64,000 nucleotides of DNA from NCBI RefSeq assembly GCF_024218795.1, contig NZ_CP100400.1:2790001-2854000 (forward strand). Direction: 5' to 3'. The notes under the pieces were generated by a model. That model was not told the DNA's origin. It made no database searches and was given only the letters and a program-made list of their open reading frames with translations. The position numbers and the translations under genes are program-made. The stretch is from Halorussus aquaticus. Lineage in GTDB: Archaea; Halobacteriota; Halobacteria; Halobacteriales; Haladaptataceae. This document shows, piece by piece, positions 26,508 to 33,087 of this stretch (position 1 is the first letter of the stretch; the number at the start of each line of letters is the position of its first letter).

Positions 26508-28242
26508 CGGCGGCATCGCGGGCGAGGCGGGCGTCTGGGTGCTGGGCGCGTTCTCGCTCTACCTGCTCGTCCTGCTGGGCATCGGTCTCTACTCCTCGCG
26601 GTTCATGGACTCGGTGGGCGACTACGTCATCGGCGGCCGCGAAATCGGACCGGTCGTGACCGGGTTCTCCGAGCGCGCCTCGGAGATGAGCGGGTGGCTC
26701 ACCCTCGGCGTACCCGCCGACGCCTACGGAACGGGTATCATGGCGTTCCTCAACGGTCTCGGGATGATTCCGGCCGACCTGTTCGCGTGGGCGGCCATCG
26801 CCAAGCGCCTCCGGAAGTACACCGAACTCGTCCAGTCGGTGACGCTCCCGACGTTCTTCGCCACCCGACTCGGCGACGAGACGGGCGCGGTCAAGGGCAT
26901 CTCTGCGGTCGTCCTCATGCTGTTCGAGGGCGGCTACGTCGGCGCGCAGATCGTCGCGGCCGGGACCCTGCTCGAAATCCTGACCGGCATCCAGCCGTGG
27001 GTCGGTATCGTGGTCGGCGGCGTCATCGTCATCGGCTACACGTTCCTCGGCGGCTACTTCGCCGTGGCGTGGTCCGACTACTTCCAAGGGGCCATCATCC
27101 TCGGCTCGTTCGTCCTCCTGCCCGTCATCGCGTTCACCAACATGGGCCTGCCGTTCGAGGAGGTGGCGGCCACGGCGGGGTCGTCGATGACCAGCATCAC
27201 CGCCGGGGCCGCGGGTTGGGCCGCCGTCTTCGGCGTCATCAGTTACGCCGCAATCGGTCTCGGAGTGCCCGGCAACCCTCACATCATGGTGCGGTTCATG
27301 GGCATCGACCGGGTGAAGAACGTCCGACTCGCGGCGCTCGTGGCCCAGTTGTTCATGTTCGTCGCCTACATCGGCGCGGCGCTGGTCGGCCTGTACGCCG
27401 TCGCCATGTTCGGCGACGGTGCGCTCGCCAACCCCGACAACGCGATGCCGCGCCTGACGCTCGACCTCCTGCCGGGCGCGGTGGCGGGCATCGTCCTCGC
27501 GGCGGCGCTCGCGGCGATGATGTCGAGCGCCGACTCCCAACTGCTCGTGGCGACCAGCGCCGTCGTGGAAGACGTCTACCACGGGTTCATCGACCCGAAC
27601 GCCTCCGAGAAGGAACTGGTGAAGTACTCGCGGTACGTGACCTTCGGTCTCGGTGCCGCAAGCGTCGCGTTCGCGTTCCTCGCCAAGGACACGCCAATCT
27701 ACACGCTCGTCCTCAACTACGCGTGGGGCGGTCTCGGCGCGGCCATCGGTCCGACCGTCGTCGCCACGCTCTGGTGGAAGCGGGTGACTGCGAAGGGGTC
27801 GGCCGCCAGCATGGTGGTCGGCGCGTCCGCGATGATTCTGTGGACCCAGCTTCAGACCGTCCTCGGAGCGGTCGGCCTGATGCCGCCGGAGTCGGCCGCG
27901 TTCTGGTACGGCCTCGTCACGGTCTACGGCCTGTTCCCGGCCTTCGTGCTCTCGTCGCTCACGCTCGTAGTCGTCTCGCTGTTCACCGAACCGCCGGGCG
28001 ACGTGGACGACCACTTCGACGCGTTCGACAAACCCCTCTCGGCGGTCGTCTCCGCGGACGCCGACGGTGCGCCCGACTACGCCACCGACGGCGGTGAGCG
28101 GACCGACGGGCCGCGAGCCTCGTCGGACCTCCTGTCCGACGGCGGGACCGCCGTCGACACCTCCCCGAAGGTCGTGACCGAGGGCGACAACATCCGCGGC
28201 CACGTCGCCGCGTCGGGGTACTGGAGCGACGATGAGCGCTGA
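26497..28242 (+). CDS. Sodium:solute symporter (SSS family)
   Basis: A 581-residue secondary transporter with about 13 membrane helices. SSS hallmarks are YVIGGREIGPVVTGFSERASEMSGWLTLGVPADAYG, the GGYFAVAWSDYFQG segment, and LAAMMSSADSQLLVATSAVVEDVY, which resemble PutP-like sodium/proline or related carriers. A soluble acidic C-terminal tail of about 80 residues follows the last helix. It is flanked by overlapping genes on both sides (11 nt each). The substrate is unknown; proline, pantothenate or an organic acid are possible. Confidence 0.93.
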   Translation: MQGSGGIAGEAGVWVLGAFSLYLLVLLGIGLYSSRFMDSVGDYVIGGREIGPVVTGFSERASEMSGWLTLGVPADAYGTGIMAFLNGLGMIPADLFAWAAIAKRLRKYTELVQSVTLPTFFATRLGDETGAVKGISAVVLMLFEGGYVGAQIVAAGTLLEILTGIQPWVGIVVGGVIVIGYTFLGGYFAVAWSDYFQGAIILGSFVLLPVIAFTNMGLPFEEVAATAGSSMTSITAGAAGWAAVFGVISYAAIGLGVPGNPHIMVRFMGIDRVKNVRLAALVAQLFMFVAYIGAALVGLYAVAMFGDGALANPDNAMPRLTLDLLPGAVAGIVLAAALAAMMSSADSQLLVATSAVVEDVYHGFIDPNASEKELVKYSRYVTFGLGAASVAFAFLAKDTPIYTLVLNYAWGGLGAAIGPTVVATLWWKRVTAKGSAASMVVGASAMILWTQLQTVLGAVGLMPPESAAFWYGLVTVYGLFPAFVLSSLTLVVVSLFTEPPGDVDDHFDAFDKPLSAVVSADADGAPDYATDGGERTDGPRASSDLLSDGGTAVDTSPKVVTEGDNIRGHVAASGYWSDDER

Positions 28243-28738
28243 GAACGCGGAGGCTCCCCACCCGCTGGTGGGCGACCGTCACGAGTCGGTCCAACTCCCG
28301 GTCATCCCGCCAGAAGTCGCCCGCGAGGAGGTCCAGTCGTCGGGACGGGTGGGCGCGGTTGCCTACCCCTACCGGGTGTACGAGACCGAAGTCGAGGTGG
28401 ACCGACCGCTCCTGTCGCCCCGGCGGGACCGCCGCGTCGTCAGCGTGGACTGCTCGCGGCGACTCGCGCTCCGGGCCGATACGGTTCCGGAGTTCGAGAC
28501 CCGGACGGTCGAGGACGCGCTGGTCCTCCCGAGCGAACTCTCGCCCGAACAGGCCGACGAGAAGGCCCGCGAGGCCGCCTTCAAGTGGACGCTCCGAACG
28601 TCGATACTCGCGGACGTGCCCGACGTGGAGTTCGCCCGCGTCGCCGACGCCTACAAGTTGTTCTGGCTCGCCGAGCGTCCCGACGGCGACGTGATTATCG
28701 ACAGTCTCGACGGTGACGAGCGGCCGCTAAGAGACTGA
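28232..28738 (+). CDS. Conserved-looking hypothetical protein coupled to the symporter
   Basis: A 168-residue soluble acidic protein without recognised domain. It contains VGAVAYPYRVYETEVEVDRPLLSPRRDRRVVSVDCSRRLALRAD and a C-terminal half that reads like an alpha/beta fold (EQADEKAREAAFKWTLRTSIL...VADAYKLFWLAERPDGDVIIDSL). The start ATG overlaps the symporter stop by 11 nt. Tight coupling suggests it works with the symporter, perhaps as a cytosolic regulator or maturation factor. No catalytic motif is visible. Confidence 0.7.
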   Translation: MSAENAEAPHPLVGDRHESVQLPVIPPEVAREEVQSSGRVGAVAYPYRVYETEVEVDRPLLSPRRDRRVVSVDCSRRLALRADTVPEFETRTVEDALVLPSELSPEQADEKAREAAFKWTLRTSILADVPDVEFARVADAYKLFWLAERPDGDVIIDSLDGDERPLRD

Positions 28739-28759
28739 CGCTGGATTCGGACTCCTCAG

Positions 28760-28768
28760 TATATTTTT
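28760..28768 (+). promoter_or_regulatory. TATA box of the 106-residue membrane protein gene
   Basis: TATATTTTT ends 24 nt before the ATG at 28793, which fits a leaderless transcript independent of the symporter cassette. Confidence 0.6.
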
Positions 28769-28792
28769 ACGAACGGCGCGTCACTTTCGGCC

Positions 28793-29113
28793 ATGGCCCT
28801 CTCCGTTCCCGTCGAACTGTTCGTTCTCGGCGTCGCGGCCGCGACCGTCGGTCTCGTCGTTCTGGCGTATCGCGAATTCCGCGCCGACTACCGGACGGGC
28901 GAGTACCACTTCACGTGGGGCGTCGGCGTCGTGACCCTCTTTCTGCTCGGATTCGCGCCGGGACTGGTGGGACTCGGTCTCTACGCCACCGTCGAGCGCA
29001 ACTATCCGATGCACTGGCTGTTCGCGTCGGTCGTCGGCGCACTGGTCGTCATCGGCGTCGTTGGCTACGGAGTGGACACGGCGACGGTCACGTCGTTCGT
29101 CGGCGTTCCGTGA
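28793..29113 (+). CDS. Three-helix membrane protein
   Basis: A 106-residue protein with three hydrophobic segments (about 7-25, 42-66 and 74-93) and a short charged loop (REFRADYRTGEYHFTWG). No family recognised. It has its own TATA box and is followed by a convergent phosphodiesterase gene 85 bp away. Function unknown. Confidence 0.75.
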   Translation: MALSVPVELFVLGVAAATVGLVVLAYREFRADYRTGEYHFTWGVGVVTLFLLGFAPGLVGLGLYATVERNYPMHWLFASVVGALVVIGVVGYGVDTATVTSFVGVP

Positions 29114-29198
29114 CGTTCGCCAGAAAAGTGACTCCGTCCCGTTGCGCCAACGTGCGACGCGTTCGGCCGAATCGTTCACGCTACGTTGGTTCCTGCAG

Positions 29199-29852
29199 TT
29201 ACAGCGGTCGGGTCAGTATCAGTCCGTCCACGCCGCGACGTTCGAGCGCCCGCGCGAGCGTCCGCGTCGCCACCGGCCACGCGTAGACCTCCATGCCCGC
29301 CTCGTGGGCGCTCTCGACGAGGTCGGTGACGAAACACAGCGACCAGTGGGGGTTGGCGTACTCGCAGTCGATGGCCTCTGCGGTGAGGAAGTTGGCGTCG
29401 GGTCGCACGCCGAAGTTGAACGCCAGCGGTATCGACTCGTCACGCAACTGCGTCCGCCAGAGCGGGTCGGGGTGGAGCGACGAGACGACCGCGTCGTTCT
29501 CGACGCTCTGCACGAGGTCCACCACGTCCGCGGCGATGCCGCGCTCCTTGAGGTCGAGGTTGACGCCCACCTCCGGCGGAATCGCCCCCAGTACGTCGGT
29601 CAACAGCGGGATGCCCCAGTCGGACCCGTCCACGCTCAGCGACGCGAGTTCCGACGCCGGGAGTTCCGACACGTCGCCCCGCCCGTCCGTGACCAGTTCC
29701 ACGTTGTCCCAGTGGGAGGCCACGAGTTCGCCAGACCCGCACCGACGCACGTCGATTTCGACCGCGTCGGCCGACGGCGATGCGCGCTCCGCCGCGCGGA
29801 CCGTGTTCTCGGGATACCGGTCTCCGAAGCCTCTGTGGGCAGTCACCTGCAC
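29199..29852 (-). CDS. Glycerophosphodiester phosphodiesterase
   Basis: Hydrolyses glycerophosphodiesters to glycerol phosphate and an alcohol. The 217-residue TIM-barrel protein begins VTAHRGFGDRYPENT (HRG...PENT), then EIDVRR and an active-site His in VASHWDNVE. NLDLKERG, EVYAWPVAT and GVDGLILTRPL close the barrel. The canonical HD pair is H-W-D here. A GTG start at 29852 gives the standard N-terminus. Its product could feed the glycerol-3-phosphate pathway encoded at the left of the window, but nothing links them directly. Confidence 0.88.
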   Translation of the reverse strand: MQVTAHRGFGDRYPENTVRAAERASPSADAVEIDVRRCGSGELVASHWDNVELVTDGRGDVSELPASELASLSVDGSDWGIPLLTDVLGAIPPEVGVNLDLKERGIAADVVDLVQSVENDAVVSSLHPDPLWRTQLRDESIPLAFNFGVRPDANFLTAEAIDCEYANPHWSLCFVTDLVESAHEAGMEVYAWPVATRTLARALERRGVDGLILTRPL

Positions 29853-29966
29853 GCGCTCGTATTGGTGGCGGAGACGAAAATGGGTTCGTGATTCTTCGAA
29901 CGGCCACTCCGTTCTATCGAACGATTACGACGCGGAGAATACGCTACTCGCTCTTCGAAACAATCG

Positions 29967-29983
29967 AAAAAGGGAGCGGAAAA
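29967..29983 (-). terminator. Oligo-T terminator after ndk
   Basis: Leftward, the sequence after the ndk TAA stop reads TTTT-CCGCTCCC-TTTTT, two T-runs within 17 nt, the usual archaeal termination pattern. It ends the ribosomal-protein/ndk operon. Confidence 0.55.
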
Positions 29984-29995
29984 CCGAACGCTACC

Positions 29996-30460
29996 TTACT
30001 CGTAGAGCCACTCGGCGTCGATGCGCTCGTAATCGACCAGTTCCTCCTCGTCGAAGAACAGGTCGATTTCGCGCTCGTTCGCGCCGGGGTCCTCGTGGTC
30101 CGAACCGTGGATGACGTTGCGGCCGAGGTCCAGACCGTAGTCGCCCCGGATGGTGCCCGGTGCGGACTCGGCGGGGTCGGTCTCGCCCATCATCTTGCGG
30201 ACCTGTCGGGTCGCGTCCTGGCCTTCCCAGACCATGGCGAAGACCGGGCCGGACGTGATGAAGTCCACGAGTCCCTCGAAGAACGGCTTGCCCTCGTGCT
30301 CGCCGTAGTGGTCGTGTGCGAGGTCCTCGTCTATCTGCATGAACTTCCCGGCGACCATCTTCAGGCCGCGGTCCTCGAATCGGGAGACGATGTCACCGAT
30401 GAGGCCGCGCTGGACGCCGTCGGGCTTGACCATCACGAAGGTACGCTCGGTCTCGCTCAC
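29996..30460 (-). CDS. ndk: Nucleoside diphosphate kinase
   Basis: Transfers gamma-phosphate from NTPs to NDPs through a phospho-histidine. The 154-residue protein shows [23 protein letters not shown], the active-site RNVIHGSD with the catalytic His, and the C-terminal [19 protein letters not shown] typical of archaeal Ndk. The GTG start overlaps the L24e stop by 4 nt (GTGA). It is the last gene of the classic archaeal rpl7ae-rps28e-rpl24e-ndk operon. Confidence 0.97.
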   Translation of the reverse strand: MSETERTFVMVKPDGVQRGLIGDIVSRFEDRGLKMVAGKFMQIDEDLAHDHYGEHEGKPFFEGLVDFITSGPVFAMVWEGQDATRQVRKMMGETDPAESAPGTIRGDYGLDLGRNVIHGSDHEDPGANEREIDLFFDEEELVDYERIDAEWLYE

Positions 30461-30648
30461 TGTTCACCCTCCTCGGCACCGCCTTCCTCGGTCCATTCGA
30501 GGTCGCGGGGTTCGCGGCCGAGGTCGGCGTTCTTCTCGCACTTCGCCGAGCAGAAGTGGACCGTACTGCCGTCGGTGCGGACGAACATCGTCCCCGTGCC
30601 GGGTTCGATGTCGGACCCGCAGAAGTCACACTCTCTCGTCTGGGGCAT
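30457..30648 (-). CDS. rpl24e: Large-subunit ribosomal protein L24e
   Basis: A 63-residue zinc-finger ribosomal protein: [20 protein letters not shown] followed by [10 protein letters not shown] gives the C-x2-C...C-x3-C zinc site. An acidic tail ([12 protein letters not shown]) replaces the usual end, as in other halophiles. It sits between rps28e and ndk with a 3-nt gap upstream and a 4-nt overlap downstream. Confidence 0.96.
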   Translation of the reverse strand: MPQTRECDFCGSDIEPGTGTMFVRTDGSTVHFCSAKCEKNADLGREPRDLEWTEEGGAEEGEQ

Positions 30649-30651
30649 TGG

Positions 30652-30879
30652 TTACTGACCTCCGATGGAGTCGGCTTCGCGGGCGGTCTCGCGCAGTTGC
30701 AACACGTCGCCCTCGCGGACGGGACCGAGACAGTTCCGCGTGATGATGCGGCCCTGATTCTCGCCCTCGCGGATGCGGCACTTGACCTGCATGGCCTCGC
30801 CGTGCATCCCCGTCTTGCCGACGATTTCGATTACTTCGGCGGGCGTGGAGCTTTCTTCTTCAGTTTCCTCTGCACTCAT
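30652..30879 (-). CDS. rps28e: Small-subunit ribosomal protein S28e
   Basis: A 75-residue OB-fold protein of the 30S subunit: [24 protein letters not shown] and [20 protein letters not shown] are near-invariant in archaeal S28e. An acidic, Ser/Glu-rich N-terminal extension ([12 protein letters not shown]) is typical of haloarchaea. It lies 12 nt after rpl7ae. Confidence 0.97.
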   Translation of the reverse strand: MSAEETEEESSTPAEVIEIVGKTGMHGEAMQVKCRIREGENQGRIITRNCLGPVREGDVLQLRETAREADSIGGQ

Positions 30880-30891
30880 GACTCAACCACC

Positions 30892-31254
30892 TCAGCGGAG
30901 TTCCTCGACCTTGTTGGCGATGTCATCGACGTCGTCTTCCGCTTCGCCGGAGTCGGTGATGGCCGCGGCGGCGCTTCCGACTTCCAGACCGGCGGCGTGA
31001 CCGATGTCGTCCTGGGTCTCGACGAAGACGAAGGGGATGCCCTTCTCGTCGGCGAGTTCCGGCAGGTGCATGACGATCTCTTCCGGCTGAACGTCTTCGG
31101 CGATGAAGACGAGATCGGCGTTACCGCGCTCGATCGCCTTGGTCGTCTCGTTCGTTCCTTTCTTTACGCTACCCGTGTCTCGTGCGACCTCGAGCGCCTC
31201 GACGGCGCTGTCTTGGAGGTCGGCTGGGACGTCGAAGTTTACGTATACTGGCAT
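30892..31254 (-). CDS. rpl7ae: Ribosomal protein L7Ae (kink-turn binding protein)
   Basis: A 120-residue RNA-binding protein of the 50S subunit that also binds kink-turns in box C/D and H/ACA guide RNAs and in RNase P. Motifs are [48 protein letters not shown], the core kink-turn interface. It is first in the operon and has a leader of about 90 nt with a GGAGG ribosome-binding site at 31266-31270, unusual in a genome rich in leaderless genes. That leader folds into a long stem with a kink-turn-like internal loop, suggesting self-control. Confidence 0.97.
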   Translation of the reverse strand: MPVYVNFDVPADLQDSAVEALEVARDTGSVKKGTNETTKAIERGNADLVFIAEDVQPEEIVMHLPELADEKGIPFVFVETQDDIGHAAGLEVGSAAAAITDSGEAEDDVDDIANKVEELR

Positions 31255-31269
31255 AGGTTGTTCACCCTC

Positions 31270-31341
31270 CCTGCACGTCGGCTCAGGCTCCCCTGCCGGG
31301 CAAATCCTTTGCGGCTAGGAGCATCATCAACCGCGCGCAGG
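31270..31341 (-). promoter_or_regulatory. Structured leader of rpl7ae with kink-turn-like internal loop
   Basis: On the mRNA strand, CCUGCGCG (31341-31334) pairs with CGUGCAGG (31277-31270). CGGU pairs with GCCG, GCUCC (31322-31318) pairs with GGAGC (31291-31287), and GCC-GCAAA pairs with UUUGC-CC-GGC around a GGA loop. Between the second and third stems, UGAUGAU (31329-31323) faces CUGA (31286-31283), which look like box C and box D of L7Ae-binding RNAs. The ribosome-binding site GGAGG abuts the base of the stem. The register is not a textbook kink-turn (one extra base), so binding by L7Ae is a proposal. Confidence 0.55.
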
Positions 31342-31368
31342 TCGTATCCTTCCGTAGTTCGTCACCCC

Positions 31369-31374
31369 TTAAAA
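31369..31374 (-). promoter_or_regulatory. TATA-like element of the rpl7ae operon
   Basis: Leftward CTTTTAAGG places the transcription start near 31345, giving a leader of about 90 nt ahead of the rpl7ae ATG at 31254. That leader contains the stem described at 31270-31341. Confidence 0.5.
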
Positions 31375-31425
31375 GCGCTTTCAAATGCTCCGGCGGCGTG
31401 CGAAACGAATGCACGGGGACCGAGG

Positions 31426-31962
31426 TCACGGCGCTCCGTCCCACTCGTCGCGCAGGAGACCGTACAGCACCACGTCGCGGTACGCACCGTCGAGGAACAC
31501 GTGTTCGCGCAGGCGACCCTCCTCGGTGAAGCCGAGTCGCTCGACCACCGCCCTCGAAGCCTCATTGAAATCTACCACGCGCGCGTACACGCGATGCCGA
31601 CCGCTCGTGTCGAACGCGTGGTCGAGCAGGAGCGACACCGCCTCTGTGGCGTAGCCTTCGCCTCGGGCCTCCGGAAGGAGCCAGTACGAGATTTCGCCGT
31701 GGTCGTGTTCGGTCCGGAACAGGCTCACCTGACCGACGGGGTCGCCGCCCCGCTCGCACGCGACGAAACTGGCGTCCCCGTTGTCGGTCGAGACGAACTC
31801 CTCGTAGAATTCCTCGACCTGTTCGCGGGTCTGAGGCGCTGTGTGTGTCAGCGCCGTCCGGATGTCGGGGTCGCTCCGAGCGCGCTGGATGAGGTCGAGG
31901 TCCTCGCGCTCGGTTACTCGAAGGTCTACGCGCTCGCCGGAGATGAAGACCGGACCGGGCAT
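31426..31962 (-). CDS. GNAT-family N-acetyltransferase (RimJ/RimL-like)
   Basis: A 178-residue acetyl-CoA-dependent transferase. GERVDLRVTEREDLDLIQRA opens the fold, EISYWLLPEARGEGYATEAVSLLLDHAF carries the R/Q-x-x-G-x-G/A acetyl-CoA loop, and VYARVVDFNEASRAVVERLGFTEEGRLREHVFLDGAYRDVVLYGLL is the classic RimJ/RimL C-terminus. Substrates may be ribosomal protein N-termini or small molecules. It has a separate start region and ends 52 bp before the rpl7ae TATA box. Confidence 0.9.
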   Translation of the reverse strand: MPGPVFISGERVDLRVTEREDLDLIQRARSDPDIRTALTHTAPQTREQVEEFYEEFVSTDNGDASFVACERGGDPVGQVSLFRTEHDHGEISYWLLPEARGEGYATEAVSLLLDHAFDTSGRHRVYARVVDFNEASRAVVERLGFTEEGRLREHVFLDGAYRDVVLYGLLRDEWDGAP

Positions 31963-32084
31963 ACGTTAGCAGACGAACCTGTAGCTGAAAACTCCGCCGG
32001 TGCGTCACTGTTTCCGGCAAGCCTCCCGACCGGCCGAAGATGTGCGACCTAACGATTACCGCCTCGCTACGGGTAGTTCCGCCG

Positions 32085-33020
32085 ATGGCAGAATCGAGCG
32101 AGTCCACGACGACCTTCGACGCGGCGGAGTCGATAGACGACCTCGTCGGCGAGACGCCGCTGCTCCGCCTCGACGCGTTCGCCGAGAACCTCTTCGGGAA
32201 GGTCGAGGCGAGCAACCCCTACTCCGTGAAGGACCGCATCGCCCGCGAGATGGTGGACGCCGCCGAACGGAGCGGCGAACTCGGGCCGGACGGGACCGTG
32301 GTCGAATCGACCAGCGGCAACACCGGCATCGGACTCGCCGCGGTCTGTGCGGCACGCGGCTACGACCTCGTGCTGACGATGCCGACCTCCATGTCCGAGG
32401 AGCGCCGCAGACTGCTCCGGGCGCTCGATGCGGAACTGGAACTCACGCCCGCCGAGGAGGGGATGGGCGGCGCGAACCGACGCGCCGCGGAACTCGCCGA
32501 CGAACGAGCGGGCGCGGTGCTGGCCCGCCAGTTCGAGAACGCGGCCAACCCCCGCGCGCACCGGCGCACGACCGGTCCTGAACTCTGGCGCGCGACCGAC
32601 GGCGAGGTAGACGCCTTCGTCGCGGGCGTCGGGACCGGCGGGACCATCACGGGCGTCGCCGAGTACGCGAAGGAGGAGCGCGGCGCGGACGACTTCACTG
32701 CGGTCGCTGTCGAACCCGCCGAGTCGCCCACGCTCTCCGAGCAGTGCGCCGACGGCCACGACGTTCAGGGAATCGGTCCGGGGTTCGTCCCCGAGATACT
32801 CCGCGAGGAACTCGTAGACGAGGTGCGGGCGGTCTCCGGAGGCGACGCCAAGGAGGCCGCCCGGAACGTCGCGCAGACCGAGGGTCTCGCGGTCGGCATC
32901 TCCTCCGGAGCGGCCGTCGCGGCCGCCGCGGGGTACGCGCGCGACCGCCCCGACGAGACGGTCGTGGTAATGCTCCCCGACGGCGGCGAGCGATACCTCT
33001 CGACCGACCTCTACGAGTAG
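32085..33020 (+). CDS. cysK: Cysteine synthase / PLP-dependent beta-replacing enzyme
   Basis: Makes cysteine from O-acetylserine (or a related activated serine) and sulfide. The 311-residue fold-type II PLP protein shows VGETPLLRL, KVEASNPYSVKDRIA with the PLP-lysine, VVESTSGNTGIGLAAVCAARGY, VAGVGTGGTITGVAEY (phosphate loop) and GIGPGFVPEIL. The ATG at 32085 is preferred over an upstream start that adds a non-conserved stretch. It is followed 67 nt later by tmcA, same direction. Cystathionine beta-synthase-type use cannot be excluded. Confidence 0.93.
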   Translation: MAESSESTTTFDAAESIDDLVGETPLLRLDAFAENLFGKVEASNPYSVKDRIAREMVDAAERSGELGPDGTVVESTSGNTGIGLAAVCAARGYDLVLTMPTSMSEERRRLLRALDAELELTPAEEGMGGANRRAAELADERAGAVLARQFENAANPRAHRRTTGPELWRATDGEVDAFVAGVGTGGTITGVAEYAKEERGADDFTAVAVEPAESPTLSEQCADGHDVQGIGPGFVPEILREELVDEVRAVSGGDAKEAARNVAQTEGLAVGISSGAAVAAAAGYARDRPDETVVVMLPDGGERYLSTDLYE

Positions 33021-33087
33021 GTCGTCTCGACCCGAGACCGGACCCGCGAAGGAAAACCCCTTGTCCGCCTCGCGCCAAGCCCCGGAC

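Noticed and set aside
26368-28203. Minus-strand 611-codon frame opposite the symporter
   Set aside because: Antisense shadow rich in Arg, Asp and His; the plus strand encodes the SSS motifs and membrane helices.
31270-31341. A canonical kink-turn in the rpl7ae leader
   Set aside because: I could not place a standard 3-nt bulge followed by G.A and A.G pairs without one extra base, so only a kink-turn-like loop is claimed.
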